This document shows positions 34,973-48,900 of a stretch of DNA of 64,000 bases, piece after piece. This DNA is from Neurospora intermedia. Its lineage: Eukaryota; Ascomycota; Sordariomycetes; Sordariales; Sordariaceae. The stretch lies in the NCBI GenBank assembly GCA_037102815.1, contig BTPP01000002.1, forward strand, positions 2,728,001 through 2,792,000. The letters are read 5' to 3'. The notes beneath the pieces are model-generated. The model ran no database searches, was not told the origin of the DNA, and saw nothing but the letters and a program-made list of their open reading frames with translations. Each line of letters opens with the position of its first letter. Positions within the stretch are counted from its first letter, which is position 1. Made by a program: the position numbers and the translations under genes.

Positions 34973-37900
34973 CTAACCAGACATGACCAACGCCAGGAGG
35001 GCCATACGGCAGTAGAGACCATATCTCATCTACAATCTGTCAGCAAACGAACTTGAAGCCGCACTGTAGCGGAAACAATATCAAAGGAGGATCTTACCTG
35101 TCTGAAGTATGCGGCCCGCTGGTCGAAGTCAACCTCCTCAGCAATCTCCTCGTTTCTGGGGAGCGGGTGCATGATAGCCATCTTGCTCTTGGCGTGCTTA
35201 AGGGTCTGGTTGTCGATGCGGTAAGAACCCTTCACCTTCTCATACTCCGCCTCGCTCGGGAACCTCTCCTTTTGCACACGAGTGCAGTACAAGACATCAG
35301 TCTTGCCGAGAATCTCGGGGGTCAACGTCTCAGACTCGCAGAGCAGCTGGCCGGCCTTGACCAGTTGCTGACGAACATCAGTAGGCAACTCAAGTCCCTT
35401 GGGGGCGACGAGCTGCACCTTGACTCCCGAGTAGTGACGAAGCAAGTAGACCAGGGAATGCACAGGTCTGCCGTAGCGAAGGTCACCGACGAACGTGAAG
35501 GTCAAGCCCTGGACAGTGCCCAGCTCCTCACGGACGGTGAAGAGATCCAAGAAAGCCTGGGTGGGGTGCTCCCTGCTTCCGTTACCAGCATTGACAACAG
35601 GCACCGGGCTGTACTTCTTGGCAACGTCAACGCAGGTCTCGTCGGGATGGCGAAGAACAATGGCGTCGGCGTAGCAGGCAAGAGTACGGAGCGTGTCCTG
35701 CAGAGTCTCGCCCTTCTGAACAGAGGAGTGCTGCGTAGCAATGGAAATGACTTCACCGCCCAGACGCTTCATAGCCGCCTCGAAAGACGCCGACGTACGG
35801 GTGGAAGGCTCGTAGAAGAGAGTGGCAAGCATGCGTCCCTTAAGAATGTCCATGACGTTTCCGCGCTGGACACTGAGGCGCATCTCCTCGGCAACAGTGA
35901 AAAGAAGATGCAAGTCGGCGCGAGTGTACTGCTCTACGGAGAGAACGTTGGCCTTCTTGAAAGAGTGAGGCCTGGAGAGCGAGTCCTGAAGGGTGAAGTT
36001 GACCTGCCCAGAGAGCTGAAGTGGGGTATGGCTAGTCTGGTAGTCACGGTCGCCGATTTCCATGTCACGGTACCTGGCGATAGCCTCGACGAGGATCTTG
36101 GCGTTCTTCACGTTGGTGACCAAGGGAATCTGGTAATCAACAGCCATGCGACGTGTCTGGTAACCCTTGCTGATGTAGTTGGCAGGGCGTCTGTATCTGT
36201 TGTTGGAGGGCAGGTTGATGTAGAGGTCGATCATGTTGTTAGCCAAGTGCTGGGTGAGAGAGTACTCGGACTTCTGGTCATCCTCCTTGGCGAGAACCTC
36301 CAGGAACTGCACGGGGATGTCGTGCTCTTGAAGGAAATCAGCAGTACCAGCGGTAGCGAAGAGTTTGTAGCCCATCTGAGAAAGCTTGGCCACAGAAGGC
36401 AGCATCTCCTTCTTGTCCTTGTATGAACCGATGGAGAGCAAAATGTTCTTCTTGGGAACCTTGAAGCCGGTGGACATCAAAGCCTTCAGGTAGGCCTCGT
36501 ACTTGTCAACACCAAAGGAGGCAACTTCACCAGTGGAAGCCATCTCAACACCCAAGACGGGGTCAGCGCCAGACAGACGAGAGAAACTGAACTGGGGGAC
36601 CTTGACACCGACACCGCCAGAAGGACGATCGATGGCGGGATACTCCACGAAAGGCAGACCCATAATAGCCTTGGTGGCCATCTCGATAAGATCAACTCCC
36701 ATAACCTTGGAGACGAAGGGGAAAGAGCGCGAAGCGCGGACATTGCACTCAATCACCTTGATATCATTGTCCTTGGCGATGAACTGGATGTTGAAGGGAC
36801 CGGTAACGTTGAGAGCGGCACCGATCTTGCGAGTGGCTTCCTCGATGCGCTGGATAGTGGTCTGCTCCAGATCCTGAGGCGGCAGGATAAGGGTTGCATC
36901 ACCAGAGTGAACACCGGCGTTCTCAACGTGTTCAGAAATGAAATGTCCAACAACCTTTCCATCCTTGGCCACAGCGTCCATCTCGATTTCCTTGGCGTTC
37001 TCGATGTACTTGGTGATGACGACAGGGTGCTCAGGAGAGACATCGGCAGCCTGCTGAAGGTAGGACTCAAGATCGGCCTCGGAGTAGACAGTGTTCATGG
37101 CGGCGCCAGAAAGCACATAGGAAGGTCTGACAAGCACCGGGTACGATACCTTCTGGCAGAAGGCCTTCGCCTCATCGAAGCTGGTAAGTTCCTTCCAAGT
37201 CGGCTGGTCGACACCGATACGGTCAAGCATGCGGGAGAACTTGTAGCGGTTCTCGGCAGTGTCAATCATCTCAGGAGAAGTACCCAGAACTCTGACGCCA
37301 GCACGAAGAAGGGGCAGAGCGATGTTGTTGGGCGTTTGGCCACCCATAGCTCCCAACACTCCGGTTGCGTCCTCCATCTGGTAGACGTCCAGAACGGTTT
37401 CAAGGTTGATGTTCTCGAAGTACAGCTTGTCGGCTTCATCATAGTCGGTACTGACGGTCTCAGGGTTGTAGTTCACCATGATGGTCTTAAAGCCAGACTC
37501 GCGGAGCGTGCGAATGGCCCGAACGGAACACCAATCGAATTCGACGGAAGAACCAATGCGGTACACACCCGAACCAAGAACCATGACACCACGGTCTTCG
37601 AACGAAACATCGTGCTCGCTGGCGTTGTAGGTCAGATACAGGTAGTTGGTGAAGGCAGGGAATTCAGCGGCGACAGTGTCGATCTGCTTGACGAAAGGAG
37701 TAATGCCTGCCTCAAGACGCATGCGACGAATAGCTAGCTCGTTGGAATCCCAGAAGTTGGCAAGCTGACGGTCGCAGAAGCCAAGCTGCTTCGCGCGAAG
37801 GAGCAGATCAGGACGACCAACAACATCGTTAGCCGTGAGTTTGGTCATGTCCTTGGCGAAATTGCTCAGGCCCTTGAGCTTGGACAAGAACCACTTGTCG

Positions 37901-40598
37901 ATCTTGGTCAATTCCCAGATTCTGTCGACAGTGTAGCCCGCGTGCATGGCATTGGCAATGGCGAATAGACGCTGGTCAGAGGGGGTCTGGAGCTCGTCGT
38001 CGACGGACATGAGCGCACCCTTGGACTCGCTGAAGCCAAGGTTGTGGAAATCGATGGCACGAATAGCCTTCTGGATGGCCTCTTCAAATGTCCTGCCGAT
38101 GCTCATGACCTCGCCGACACTCTTCATGGAAGAGCCGAGCTGAGTGGAGACGCGGGTGAACTTCTTCAAATCCCAACGAGGCATCTTGACCACAACATAA
38201 TCCAGAGAAGGCTCGAAGCAAGCGCAGGTCACCTTGGTAACGGTGTTCTTAATCTCCTTCAGAGGAATACCGAGACCCAACTTGGCAGCAATGAAAGCCA
38301 AGGGGTATCCGGTAGCCTTGGAAGCCAAGGCCGAGGAACGCGACAATCTGGCATTGACTTCGATAATGCAGTACTCCCTGGAGAAGGGGTTCAAAGCATA
38401 CTGGATGTTACACTCGCCGACAACTCCAAGATGGCGAATGACGTTGACAGCAGTAGTGCGAAGCATGTTGTAGTCTTCATCGGAAAGCGTCTGGGAAGGC
38501 GCGACGACAATGGAATCGCCGGTGTGAATACCAAGAGGATCGAAGTTCTCCATGTTGCACACAGTGATACAGTTATCCTGGGCGTCACGAACAACCTCGT
38601 ACTCGATCTCCTTCCAGCCCTTCATACTGCGCTCGACAAGAACCTGGGGACTGGCTGCCAGCGCCTTGTTGCACAGGTCAACAAGCTCAGCTTCGTTGTT
38701 GGCGAAGCCACTGCCGAGACCACCAAGAGCGTAGGCTGCACGAACGATAACCGGGTAACCAATGTCCTTGACCGCGTTGAGGGCCTCCTCGACACTGCTG
38801 GCCGAAGCGGACTTGGCACACTTCTCACCAATGGACTCCATGCTGCGAGCAAAGAGCTCACGGTCCTCCGTGGTGATGATGGTATCAATGGGGGTACCGA
38901 GAACCTTGACACCAAGAGCCTCAAACTCATCCTTGAGCTGGATACCGACCGAGAGAGCCGTCTGGCCACCAAAGGTGCAGTAGATGGCATCGGGCTGTTC
39001 GTACTTGATAACTTTCCGGACGAACTCGGCGTTTACAGGCAAGAAGTAGACCTTGTCGGCCAAGCCCTTGGAGGTCTGAATGGTGGCAATGTTGGGGTTG
39101 ATGAGGACAGTGTAGATGCCTTCCTCCTTCAAGGCCTTGATGGCCTGAGATCCCGAGTAGTCGAATTCGCCAGCCTGGCCAATGCTGAGACCACCACTGC
39201 CCAAGACGAGGACCTTCTTGACATCGACACGGGGGTGGAGTCTCTCGTTCTCCTCAGTGGTTCCACCGGGGAATTCGACACCCTTCTGAAGGAGAGTGTT
39301 GTCGGTGGTGCACTTGGCAACAGTCTGAATGAAGACATCAAAGAGGAACTCGGTGTCGCGGGGGCCGGGGGTGCTCTCAGGGTGGAACTGGACACTGAAG
39401 TGGGGGCGGTCGACGTGCATGATACCCTCGTTGCTGCCATCATTGGCGTTGATGAACAGCTCCTGCCATCCGGTGGGGAGAGTGGTAGCGTCAACAGCAT
39501 AACCGTGGTTCTGCGAAGTGATATGGCACTTTCCGGTGACCATGCTGGTGCAAGGAATGTTGTGGCCGCGGTTACCGAACTTGAGCTTGACCGTCTTGGC
39601 ACCGGCAGCACGAGCGAGCAGCTGGTGACCCAAGCAGATACCGAAGATGGGTGTGTTGTTCTTCTGCAGGGCGGCAGAGATGTGCTCGACAGTGGTGTCC
39701 ATGACCTTCGGGTCACCAGGACCGTTGGAGATGAACAGACCATCATATTCTTCCTTGGAGAAATCGTAGTCCCATGGGCAAACGAGGACTTCGACACCGC
39801 GCTTGATGAAGCACCTGAGCTGGTTGTACTTCATGCCGACATCGAGGCAGAGAATACGAAGGTTGCGACCCGAGGGGTGCTTGAGGGCAGTGGCCTCATC
39901 GGGCTTGTAAAGCTTGGGCTCCTTGATCGAGACTGGAAGTAGCGTGTTAGAGATGGCTTGTCTATCCTAGCGGAGGGCGTATGTTGCTTACCTTCAGCGA
40001 CGAGGTTCTTCTCGTTGGGGTTAACCCATTCGATGGTCTCGAAGTGAGGCTTCCAGTCGCCAGGGACTCCGAGAGAAGGAGCGCTGACAGCCAAGTCTTC
40101 CTTCTGGAGAAGCATGCGACCAAGCATGCTACCCTTCTCGCGGATGCGCTTGGTGAGGGCGCGGGTATCGACACCGTACATGGCAGGGATGCCCTGCTCC
40201 TTGAGCCATGTTCCAAGGGACGAGGTGGCGAGGAAGTGCGAGAAATCTTCGCCAGCATAAGAGGCGGTAACGAGACCGGCAATGTGAATCTGGTTGGACT
40301 CGAAGTGGGCGGGGAGATCCTTGAGCAGATCATCGACGGTTTCCCGCGAGGGGACACCATAGTTTCCAACAAGAGGGAAGGTAATGACGAGAATCTGACC
40401 GCGGTACGAAGGGTCGGTCACGGACTCAGGGTAGCCGACCATGCCGGTCTGGAAGACAAGCTCGCCGGCAATGCTCTTGGGCGCACCAAAGCTGTAGCCT
40501 TGGTAGGCAGAGCCATCCTCAAGCTCAAGGCAAACAAGGCCTTCGCAAGGCGCATCGGCGATGGGGGCCGTGGCGGGGCGGTAGACGGTGGCAGCCAT
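34973..40598 (-). CDS. pyr-3: PYR-3: carbamoyl-phosphate synthase / aspartate transcarbamylase fusion
   Basis: This enzyme performs the first two steps of pyrimidine synthesis: glutamine-dependent carbamoyl phosphate formation and its transfer to aspartate. Three exons (40598-39992, 39932-35098, 35029-34973) encode 1832 aa. The glutaminase domain holds the Cys nucleophile C302 in FGICLGHQ and H386/E388 in QFHPEST. The two CPSase halves follow, beginning [20 protein letters not shown] and [20 protein letters not shown], with ATP-grasp motifs in each. An MGS-like regulatory domain ([20 protein letters not shown]) is where UTP feedback acts in this family. The ATCase domain (about 1525-1832) has [26 protein letters not shown] and [10 protein letters not shown]; the last exon supplies [18 protein letters not shown]. 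Only a ~40-residue linker lies between CPSase and ATCase, so the inactive dihydroorotase-like domain of yeast Ura2 is absent. Confidence 0.96.
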
Positions 40599-43500
40599 GA
40601 TGGAAACAGGTGAACTTTTAGAGTATAAACAAAAAAGAGAGAAAAAATGACTATGGTAAGAAGGGTATAGTGGAAAAGAAAAGAGTAGTGAAAAAGCGGC
40701 ACAGAATCGAGAAGGGAAGACGGTGGTTGAGAGGACGTCAAAGATGGTGAGAGCTTCGTCAAGAAGAGCTCAGGAGCTGATTCGTTTTCGTTGGGGGGTG
40801 AACAGCGAGAAACGGGCAAGGTTATGTTGGTGAATGTGTATGTTTCAGCTGGATATCCTCACTATCCAAGCTCGATATGGCCTCTGCTTGATAGCAAGAG
40901 GAAGAGAGAGAGGAGAGGAGAGGAAGAGAAAGGATCCCAGGACTCGACCACGGGGTAAATATTTTTTTTCTTGTTTCGGCAGCCTCGAGGAGCCCCGCCA
41001 GTCCGTCAGCCCGCCACGCTGTGCCCGTAATTGGGTTGGGGACAGACGGCCTGGGCGACGGAGCGAGGCGAGTGGGATTCAGAAAAGTTTTCCGTTATTC
41101 ACGCCATTGTCCAATGCCGTCTTCGGTGGCTCGTGAGAACCTGGAGGGGCGGGTCCAGCGGGAGTTGGCAGGGCCGGCAGCGCCGCAGGACCGCGCGGGC
41201 GACACCTGCACATCCGGCAGGCAAGGTTTTAGCGCGGGGCAGCGGGGGTCCCCTGAGCACTTAACGACCGTCGTGGAGGGGTCCCCAGGCGATTCAAGCT
41301 TGCATCGCCTGCCGAGTTCGTCTAGAGCCAAAGCCGAAAACCAATGATGTTACAGGTGAAGAGAATTATGTGGGGGGGTTTGTCAAAGACCCTGTACCGT
41401 GGGTCGCCCAGGACAAAAGAATCTTGATGACACCCGGACCCGGGTTCAGATTTTGACCTTGGACCCGGCGAAAGGCTGAGCGGCTTAAACGTACACTGAA
41501 AGACACCATGACTATACTGCATAGTAGATGCGTTAAGCCGATACCACTACTTAAGACTACACAACTGAATAGACATTGATGGCGCCATCGCTGAGCATTC
41601 AATACAATAAAAGTTCCTGATTTGCGTGGTATCAAACTGAGTTTGGTGATGTTTTGGGTGCTGGACTCAGGTGTCATCAATCTGGTCGTGTGCGACCGTG
41701 GGTACCATCACCACCACAAAAATCCATGTCAACAAGTGCTGTCCCCTGTCACCAATCCGGGGCCCATTCGTCCAGGTGTTCGGCATTTTCGCCGTCTCTA
41801 TTTTGTCACTGCCGATCGGTCGTCTTCGACTACGTACCATCATTATTAGGACCGATGCGATGCCGTGAGGCCCGTGACGGCAGGAGAGGACCGGCAGAGT
41901 TGCAGCATGTTGTCACAATCACCATCCGATGTTCGATGTTGATATGTTCGCTAAAATTTCAGCATTGGCAGAAACCATCTTTTTGGCTTGCCCTACATAA
42001 TACATATGCAGTGTATGCATCTGGTGGTCGTCCTCGCCAAAATCGTGATGGGGTACACTCCACCTCTGCAAGGATAGAAATGGTTAGCTCGGTTCTTGCG
42101 AGTGGCAAAGAACCTTAATTTTTTTGCACAGGAAATGGCTCTCCTACCGTCTGCCTGCTCCCTGTTTCTTGTTCGATCGTCGTACCAAGCTAACCTTTTA
42201 TATCCATGCAGAAGAGGTGAGCAAAATGGGTTTGTGCTGATCGAAGCGAGTTTTTCCTCTTACGTACGCCAACCAGCCATCTGTGGGGTTATGGAGCAGC
42301 GGTATCGCTTGCTCTTTGAGGCTCGTCAGAGTCATCGTTGGCATCGGGTCCGGTTGTCGGGATCTTAACACCGATCTCAACCGTCCCGTAGCCCTCACTC
42401 CCCTCACGGGCCGAAGTCTTCTGGCGGCGGACGCTCACCATAGCCCACGCAGTGCGTGTTGGTGTCAGTTGCTGACTGTACAGTAATTTCCCCTGTTCGT
42501 GCATGTAATTCGGGACGGCACTTCTCATGCATTTAGAGGGATATATGCACGAGTAGGCTCAATGCCAAGACCTCTGGTCGCCTTAGGGTGGAAATTTGCG
42601 GGGACGTTAGGGGGTTGGTATAATTGTTAGGCCCTAAAAGGTCCTTAAAACATAGCGCCAATAAATGCATACGCACCAAATTAGCGGGCAGTCTCCTATG
42701 CAAATAGGAGTTATGCAACTTCCCATACTAAATAATTGCGGCCAGCAATCTATAAGCATTTAGAGGGTGTTATGCACGAGCAGGTGCATGCACGAACAGG
42801 GGAAATTACTGTATATCGAGACTTGAGAGCTTCTCGCACCTCTGTGTTTGCAATATAACGGGACGTACACTGTGAGGAAACGGATAAGCAACTAGGTTGA
42901 TGGAGTCAGTCTCCGAGTCATACAGCATGCCAAAGGATTTGCAAGAGTGCGGAATTCCAAAGATCATGTTCCGCTCCAAGTATGTTGAGTTTGTGCTTCG
43001 GGTCTTGGGCGGTGCCATCCTCTCACTGTATGCACCACCACCCGGAAAGTCCGCCAGGGAGAATGGGCCATCCGGCTCGGAGTGGGTCTTGTTTTCGCCG
43101 GGCAAGGACCGATCTGCTCGGGATTGTAAGCTCTTACAAGTATGAGGCTCGGACTCTTATTTCGCACACGGCGGGGCTCCTGGGTTAGGGTCCTTATACG
43201 TCCAGCGATCCAAGAATGTAACGTACAGCTGGTGCTGTACCGATCTAAACTCCATTGCCCACCAGGCTGTCAACTACTGTGGTGGTTCCTTGGACCGTAG
43301 TACAGGCCTAGACAAACACTGGTCAATGCGACAGGAAGAGCAATTGCACCGAGAAGGTGCAGTAGCCGTAACGGGACATGACGCCGCCCCAAGGCGCTCC
43401 GCACCACCATAGTCAGCGATGTTTGCAGCCTCGAGATTGTCAGCTGGCCGCAGAGGTTCGTGGAGGGTGTCACGGGTAATACAGCTGTTGTGTGTTCTGT

Positions 43501-45974
43501 ATCAAAGTACGCAGGACCGTTGATGACGGTCGTAACCCCATCTGCCCATGTTCAACGTAAACCTTTCTTCGAATTTGCTTCGAGATGCGTAGCTGAGACA
43601 GTTGCGGACGACTGATGAGGTAGGCACGTAGGATGCCTCATCAGTTATCAATAGTTCGAAAGACTGGAATTCATATCCGACTCGTTAGCCTGACCGGACG
43701 TCTCATAGCTTCTGATGAGAGCACTTGGTAAAGCAAGATATGGTTTGGGCTTGCCGTGTCGCCTCGTCCAACGTGCATGAGTCGTTTAAAGGATGTAAGT
43801 GCCCGTCGTGGCGGATGCGGCTTGTGACCGAATCGAATGACTTGTTGCAACCCTCCATCACATCTCAACCTATCCAGCATCGACGGCGGACCCACCCGGA
43901 CTAGCGAGACGACCATCGACCGGTCTCCTACAATCGCTGTTGCATCGAGACAAATCTTTGATCATGTGTCACCACCAAGACCCTGCGTAATGGCGATATA
44001 AGTATCGACGATATATATACATCCAGACATGCAGTCGCTAGTGTCAATTGTCATCTGGCAAGAGCCCTGCGGACAGCTTGCGGGCAATAAGGCTCAGTAT
44101 GCGGAATAAAATTCCATGATAAGAAGAGTGAGACAGCTCGCACCGAACGCAAGAGAGAGGGTCTGTCTCATGGCTTTGAATCATCTTGACCGCCCTCGAG
44201 GCCTTGACAAGCACTTTCTCAGCCTCATTCAACGCAGTACGTCGGCAGGCTGTGCTTGGCAGCGACCATACTCTGGATACGATTCGAGGAAGATGGAATG
44301 GGGGCTTGTACCAGGTGCACACGAAGGAAAACCAAAAGAGGTTGTCTCATTCGCTCGATTGCTCATGTGAGATCGGCCGCGTTCCGTTGAGGCCTTGGAC
44401 GGGAAGAGGGGGCCTTGGTGCAATGCCTGGTGAGAGGAAAGATCAGGGAGAGACGGACTGCGGGAGACGATAACGTCAAGACTTATAGGGACCTCATTCA
44501 TTCCGCCTCAAAGACAAAAGCAGCGAGCCTCCGACCTGTCTGTCCAAGTTCAATGGGAAGGAAGAGTGCAAAGTGGAAATGGAACTTGATGAGAGATTTG
44601 AGACTGGACCCAGCAACTTGGAGGTTCCATTCGTCAAGCGTGGCTTGGGAGAGTGAGAACCACTAAATGGCAAGATGGCCAGGTAGGCTGGCGTGATTGG
44701 TGGGATGTGCGTGGGAAGGCGCTGATGTCGCAAGGGGCCCCGGTCAGCCCCAAGATTGTATTGTTTCTTGGACTGTCTTGTGCCCTGCGATGCGCTGACC
44801 ATCGTGCTGCTCACCGCATTCCTACCTAGGATTTCCTCAGTCACCAAACTCCGCACATCCTTCTTATCATCCATTCATGGTTAGACGAAGCCCGTGTTTG
44901 ACACTAGGCAGTTTGGGTTCCATCATCTTCCGACACATCTCACGGTTGTTCCCCTCTTTCGAGCTCACCACCTACGATGGTTACTTGTCAGTGTCAGGTG
45001 CTGTTGCGCTTCACGCGCGTCATTTGTCTTGCAGCAGCCCATGTCGAGACTCCCGTGATCTGTCTATGGTGTTGTCAAAGTCTCGGAGCAAAAACCTAAA
45101 GATGGCTACGTAAGAAAGAAGGACCAACACTCACTTCACATCGGGTAAAATACAAGGACGGGAATGGTTGGTTACGGCTCACGGCGGGCAGTCAAGACGA
45201 AAAGGCTGAAAGTTACAGCCTCCAAGGATACATACACACAATCGGTACCTGCCACTTTGCTGGATCGGGGAAACCGGACGGGCTTGGTCTCCTCCAAGAG
45301 TTGTCTTGTCACTTGAGACGAAACAACGGGACGACCTGAGCTAACTTGCAACTAGGTTGTCAACGTGCCACTAGGTGACAAGGGAATTGGAAAGCCTCGA
45401 CGCCAGCGACCTTTGGTTGCCTTTCTTCCTTCGTTTCTTTCTTCCCGTCTTCCTGTTCTTATTCCTGGACCTGCTGGCTTCTGGATTGTAGCCGCCGCTG
45501 TGTAACCGGCGTACAGCCATTTCTTTTCTGCACCACCTCATCTCATCATCGACGCTTGTCCAGCGACGTGCTCACCCACCCTCGAGGCCCCCCCGCGACT
45601 CGACTGACTTATCTCGAGGTTGCCTTTACGTCAAGTCCGGCTCCCCGGATTTCTTAGCTTCGCATCCTCTCCCGCTGAAATTCCACTGCGGTAACCAGGG
45701 TATCTGTCCGGCCGGCCTCATATTTTATATCAGGACTACGTTCAGTCCCCTGCCTTACTGAAAACAACCCCTTGTCTCTATTCCTTGCCTTATCTTGTTC
45801 GCCCCTCTCGCAAGTCGCAAACATCAACCTACGCCAACCTTCTCGCCTCGATCCCCTTACCATTCCTCACCAGTGACCCGCGGTTTTGCGATAATGACCG
45901 CGTCCATGGCGCTTTGAACGTCCACAAGAACTTGAGTCGGGGGCCATCGAGACCCGTTGGGGCCAGAAGAAAGC
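40599..45974. other. Gene-poor 5.4 kb stretch containing a MITE
   Basis: This stretch separates the divergently transcribed pyr-3 and channel genes. No protein gene is supported; open frames stay below about 155 codons and lack domains. It contains the MITE at 42481-42811, described separately, and a short hairpin near 43612-43642 (TGATGAGG paired with CCTCATCA). The last ~600 bases are CT-rich and probably form the leader of the channel gene. Confidence 0.55.
42481..42811. mobile_element. Tc1/mariner-type MITE with 25 bp perfect inverted repeats
   Basis: The ends at 42481-42505 and 42787-42811 are perfect 25 bp inverted repeats beginning CAGTAATTTCCCC. Each end is flanked by TA (42479-42480 and 42812-42813), the target duplication expected for Tc1/mariner transposition. 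The 331 bp between the ends has no coding capacity. Inside are subterminal direct repeats: GCATTTAGAGGG at 42529-42540 and 42756-42767, each followed by a TATGCACGAG block, and a small hairpin CTCCTAT/ATAGGAG near 42692-42709. The structure is that of a non-autonomous miniature element moved by a transposase encoded elsewhere. CpA and TpG are present, so it shows no heavy RIP, which suits its small size. Confidence 0.85.
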
Positions 45975-48900
45975 ATGCTGTCCACCTTGATACGGCCCTT
46001 CAAGGGTGCTGCGCGCAACCCAGACGACGGCGATCTACTTGAGAGAAACTCGGAACCGCTGCTACGACGTCCTGCTTCTGTCCGGAGTTATACGCAACAT
46101 CGACACGCGACCGCCGACTTCACCGAGGCCGACGATGACGATGACGAGTCCGACGATGCGAGACAACCACGCCAGAACGCTTCCAACCGAGGTGCTGAGG
46201 ATGAAGATGGTCTGAATCAGGCAATTGGTGTTCTGCCGCTCTTCTGTGCTGGGCACCTTGGTATGATACCTTCCGTTACTCCATATACACCAAAGACCAT
46301 GTGCAAGGCTAATCTTGTACAAACCGCTAGATTCCCTTCCAATATATAGTATGACGCATGCTATCCGCATTATTGTTCAGGCAAGAACCGATACGACCTT
46401 GACTTGGGAGCAGTTGAGGTCTCCCCAAGTGTTTCAATTTCTGGTAAAGCCAATGCAACAACAGATTCGGTCCCAGCATTTCTCAAGAGGAACTCTATAT
46501 GCCCTGATGGCAAACTGTCTTCAATTCGAGAAAGAGTCTCAAGTATACCCAGCAAACACTGGCACCAGCAGCACACGAGCCAAGGTTTGCGAGTTGCTAG
46601 CCATCAAGCTCCTCAAGGAATACTCGACTCGGGAACTTGTTGATGCCCTATCCTATGACTTTTATCCTCTACAGGGCGTCACGGGAATGCATATGCCGAC
46701 CAATTCGAATAAGAGAGAGAAGCCGGCCGCCATGAGAACATCAACTCTCGAAGTCGCTATACGAGCCTCGGCAAAACACTTCTTGTCCCATCCTCTGGTC
46801 GTACAACAACTTGAGGCCATTTGGAATGGCGCCATCAGCTTTTACTCTGCCGCAGATCAGTTACATCGTCGCACCTCGATAGCTACCGATTTATCTTCCG
46901 CCCAGTCTCGCCGCCAAAGCACGGTACGGACACCACTCCTTGGTAGTCAGCAAGGCAAGGAGGACCGTCTCAGGGGCCAACCATCGCCGCTGGGACGAAG
47001 ATCTGTTACGCTGTACGATCCTCGTCAAGCCTCGGTTTTTAAACTCTCACGACTGAGGGTCCCACGATATCGCCGGTTTCTCTCTACCTGCTCACTGGGT
47101 GTTCTTCTCTGCCTGTTCATGGCTGTTCTCAACGAGAGATCCAGCACAATCACCACGCTGGAGTTGATCTTCTGGTTCTGGAGCGCTGGGTTTATGCTCG
47201 ATGAAATCATCGGCTTCAACGAGCACGGATTCTCGCTCTACATCATGAGCTTCTGGAACATTTTCGACCTGGGTATCCTGTTGCTGCTGATCATCTACTA
47301 CTGCATGCGCATTTACGGCGTATTTCTTCTCGACCCACACAAGCTGAACGACAATGCCTATGATGTACTCGCTGCGATCGCCATCCTTTTGCTCCCCAGG
47401 ATTTTCAGTATACTGGATCACTATCAGTACTTTTCACAGTTACTGATAGCATTCCGGCTGATGGCTGTTGACCTAGTTGCGGTTTTCGTCTTGGTCATTG
47501 TAGTCTGCTGCGGCTTCTCGGTGTTCTTCATCTCCAAAAGCACGGACGATCCGAGTGTAGTAGCATACAGCATGTTTCAGATACTGGTGGGCTATAGTCC
47601 GGCTGCCTGGGAAATATGGCCGGATCATAACTGGATGGGGAAGATGTTACTCGGCCTGTTTCTCATCATTTGCCACTTCGTGATTGTGTAAGCTGAGAAA
47701 ATCAAATGCCCGGAGTGTGCAAAGGCTGACCTTCTTTCAGGACATTACTTGTGACCGTGCTAACAAACTCATTTATGGCTATTGCATTGAACGCAAAGCA
47801 GGAGCATCAGTGAGTCACTTTCGATGTCATGTTACCGTCTTCTCTACAGGTCTTTGCTAATCTATACAGGTTTCTCTTCGCTATCAACACGATTTCCATG
47901 GTGAAAAACGACTCGCTTTTTTCATACGTTGCACCAGTCAACATTCTTGCTTGGGCGTTGACCCCACTAAGATTTTTAATGCCCATGAGGCAGTTTGTCT
48001 GGCTCAATCGCACCGTCATCAAAGCGACTCACTTCCCCCTATTACTCATCATTTTCATTTATGAAAGGTTCATTTTGGCCCCCTCTGTGTACGAGCCGAC
48101 GGACCTGGTGGAAAATCCAGGCCGCAGCCGTCACAGAGCGGTTTCCATTGTAGACCCCGCAAGCAGGACAGCACTCTTCAGCCCGAGCCTTCGAATTCGT
48201 GAAGAATCGTTGGTTGGTTTTCAGAAGGATCGTGCCTTGGAAGAGGTGTTCCGACGTGCTCCTGATTTTGCAACTATACGGACTCAACGACGTAACGAGC
48301 GTAGGAAGACGCAAAATGCCATCCGAACGTGGATGGACCAACAAGATGGGACGTTTACGTCTCCTCACGACTACGGTGCTGTTGACAATAGACCGGCACA
48401 GGACTGGCAGAGGAGAATGAGCATGGTAAGGGAGCAACCAAAGAGGTTTTCAGGACATGATCCAGACACGAGATCAACAGCAAGCGATCCGGCCGATATG
48501 GTATCTAATGCGACATTCCCGGCCGTCCCCGAATATCTCAACAATGGCACTGTCCGACGGGATTTTGCGAACGAGGCGAAGGAGAACACCGATGCGGAAA
48601 ACGGTGACGACGAGCTGGTTACAAACGACGAGTATGAGGAGGACAATGCAACTCACGACACCGAACAGGTGCGAAACGATATGGATGAAGGCCAGTCGAC
48701 CGAGACAGGAGAGGACTACTTCACGACTTGGGTTCCGTCACGCTTCAATCCGGGACTTACCTCAGCGCAGCGAACGCCGGTCTCCCCACGTCCCGGAACG
48801 TGGCGACGAATACCCATGCACAACCGTACCATGTCGAACAACACGATGATCTTTGCGCCTGCGCAGGATCGGCCCCTTGAGAGTTCTTCTTCCGCATCGA

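Noticed and set aside
38044-39942. 632-codon plus-strand frame opposite pyr-3
   Set aside because: Codon bias of the highly expressed pyr-3 leaves an antisense open frame; it has no domain of its own, and the minus frame is a complete CPSase.
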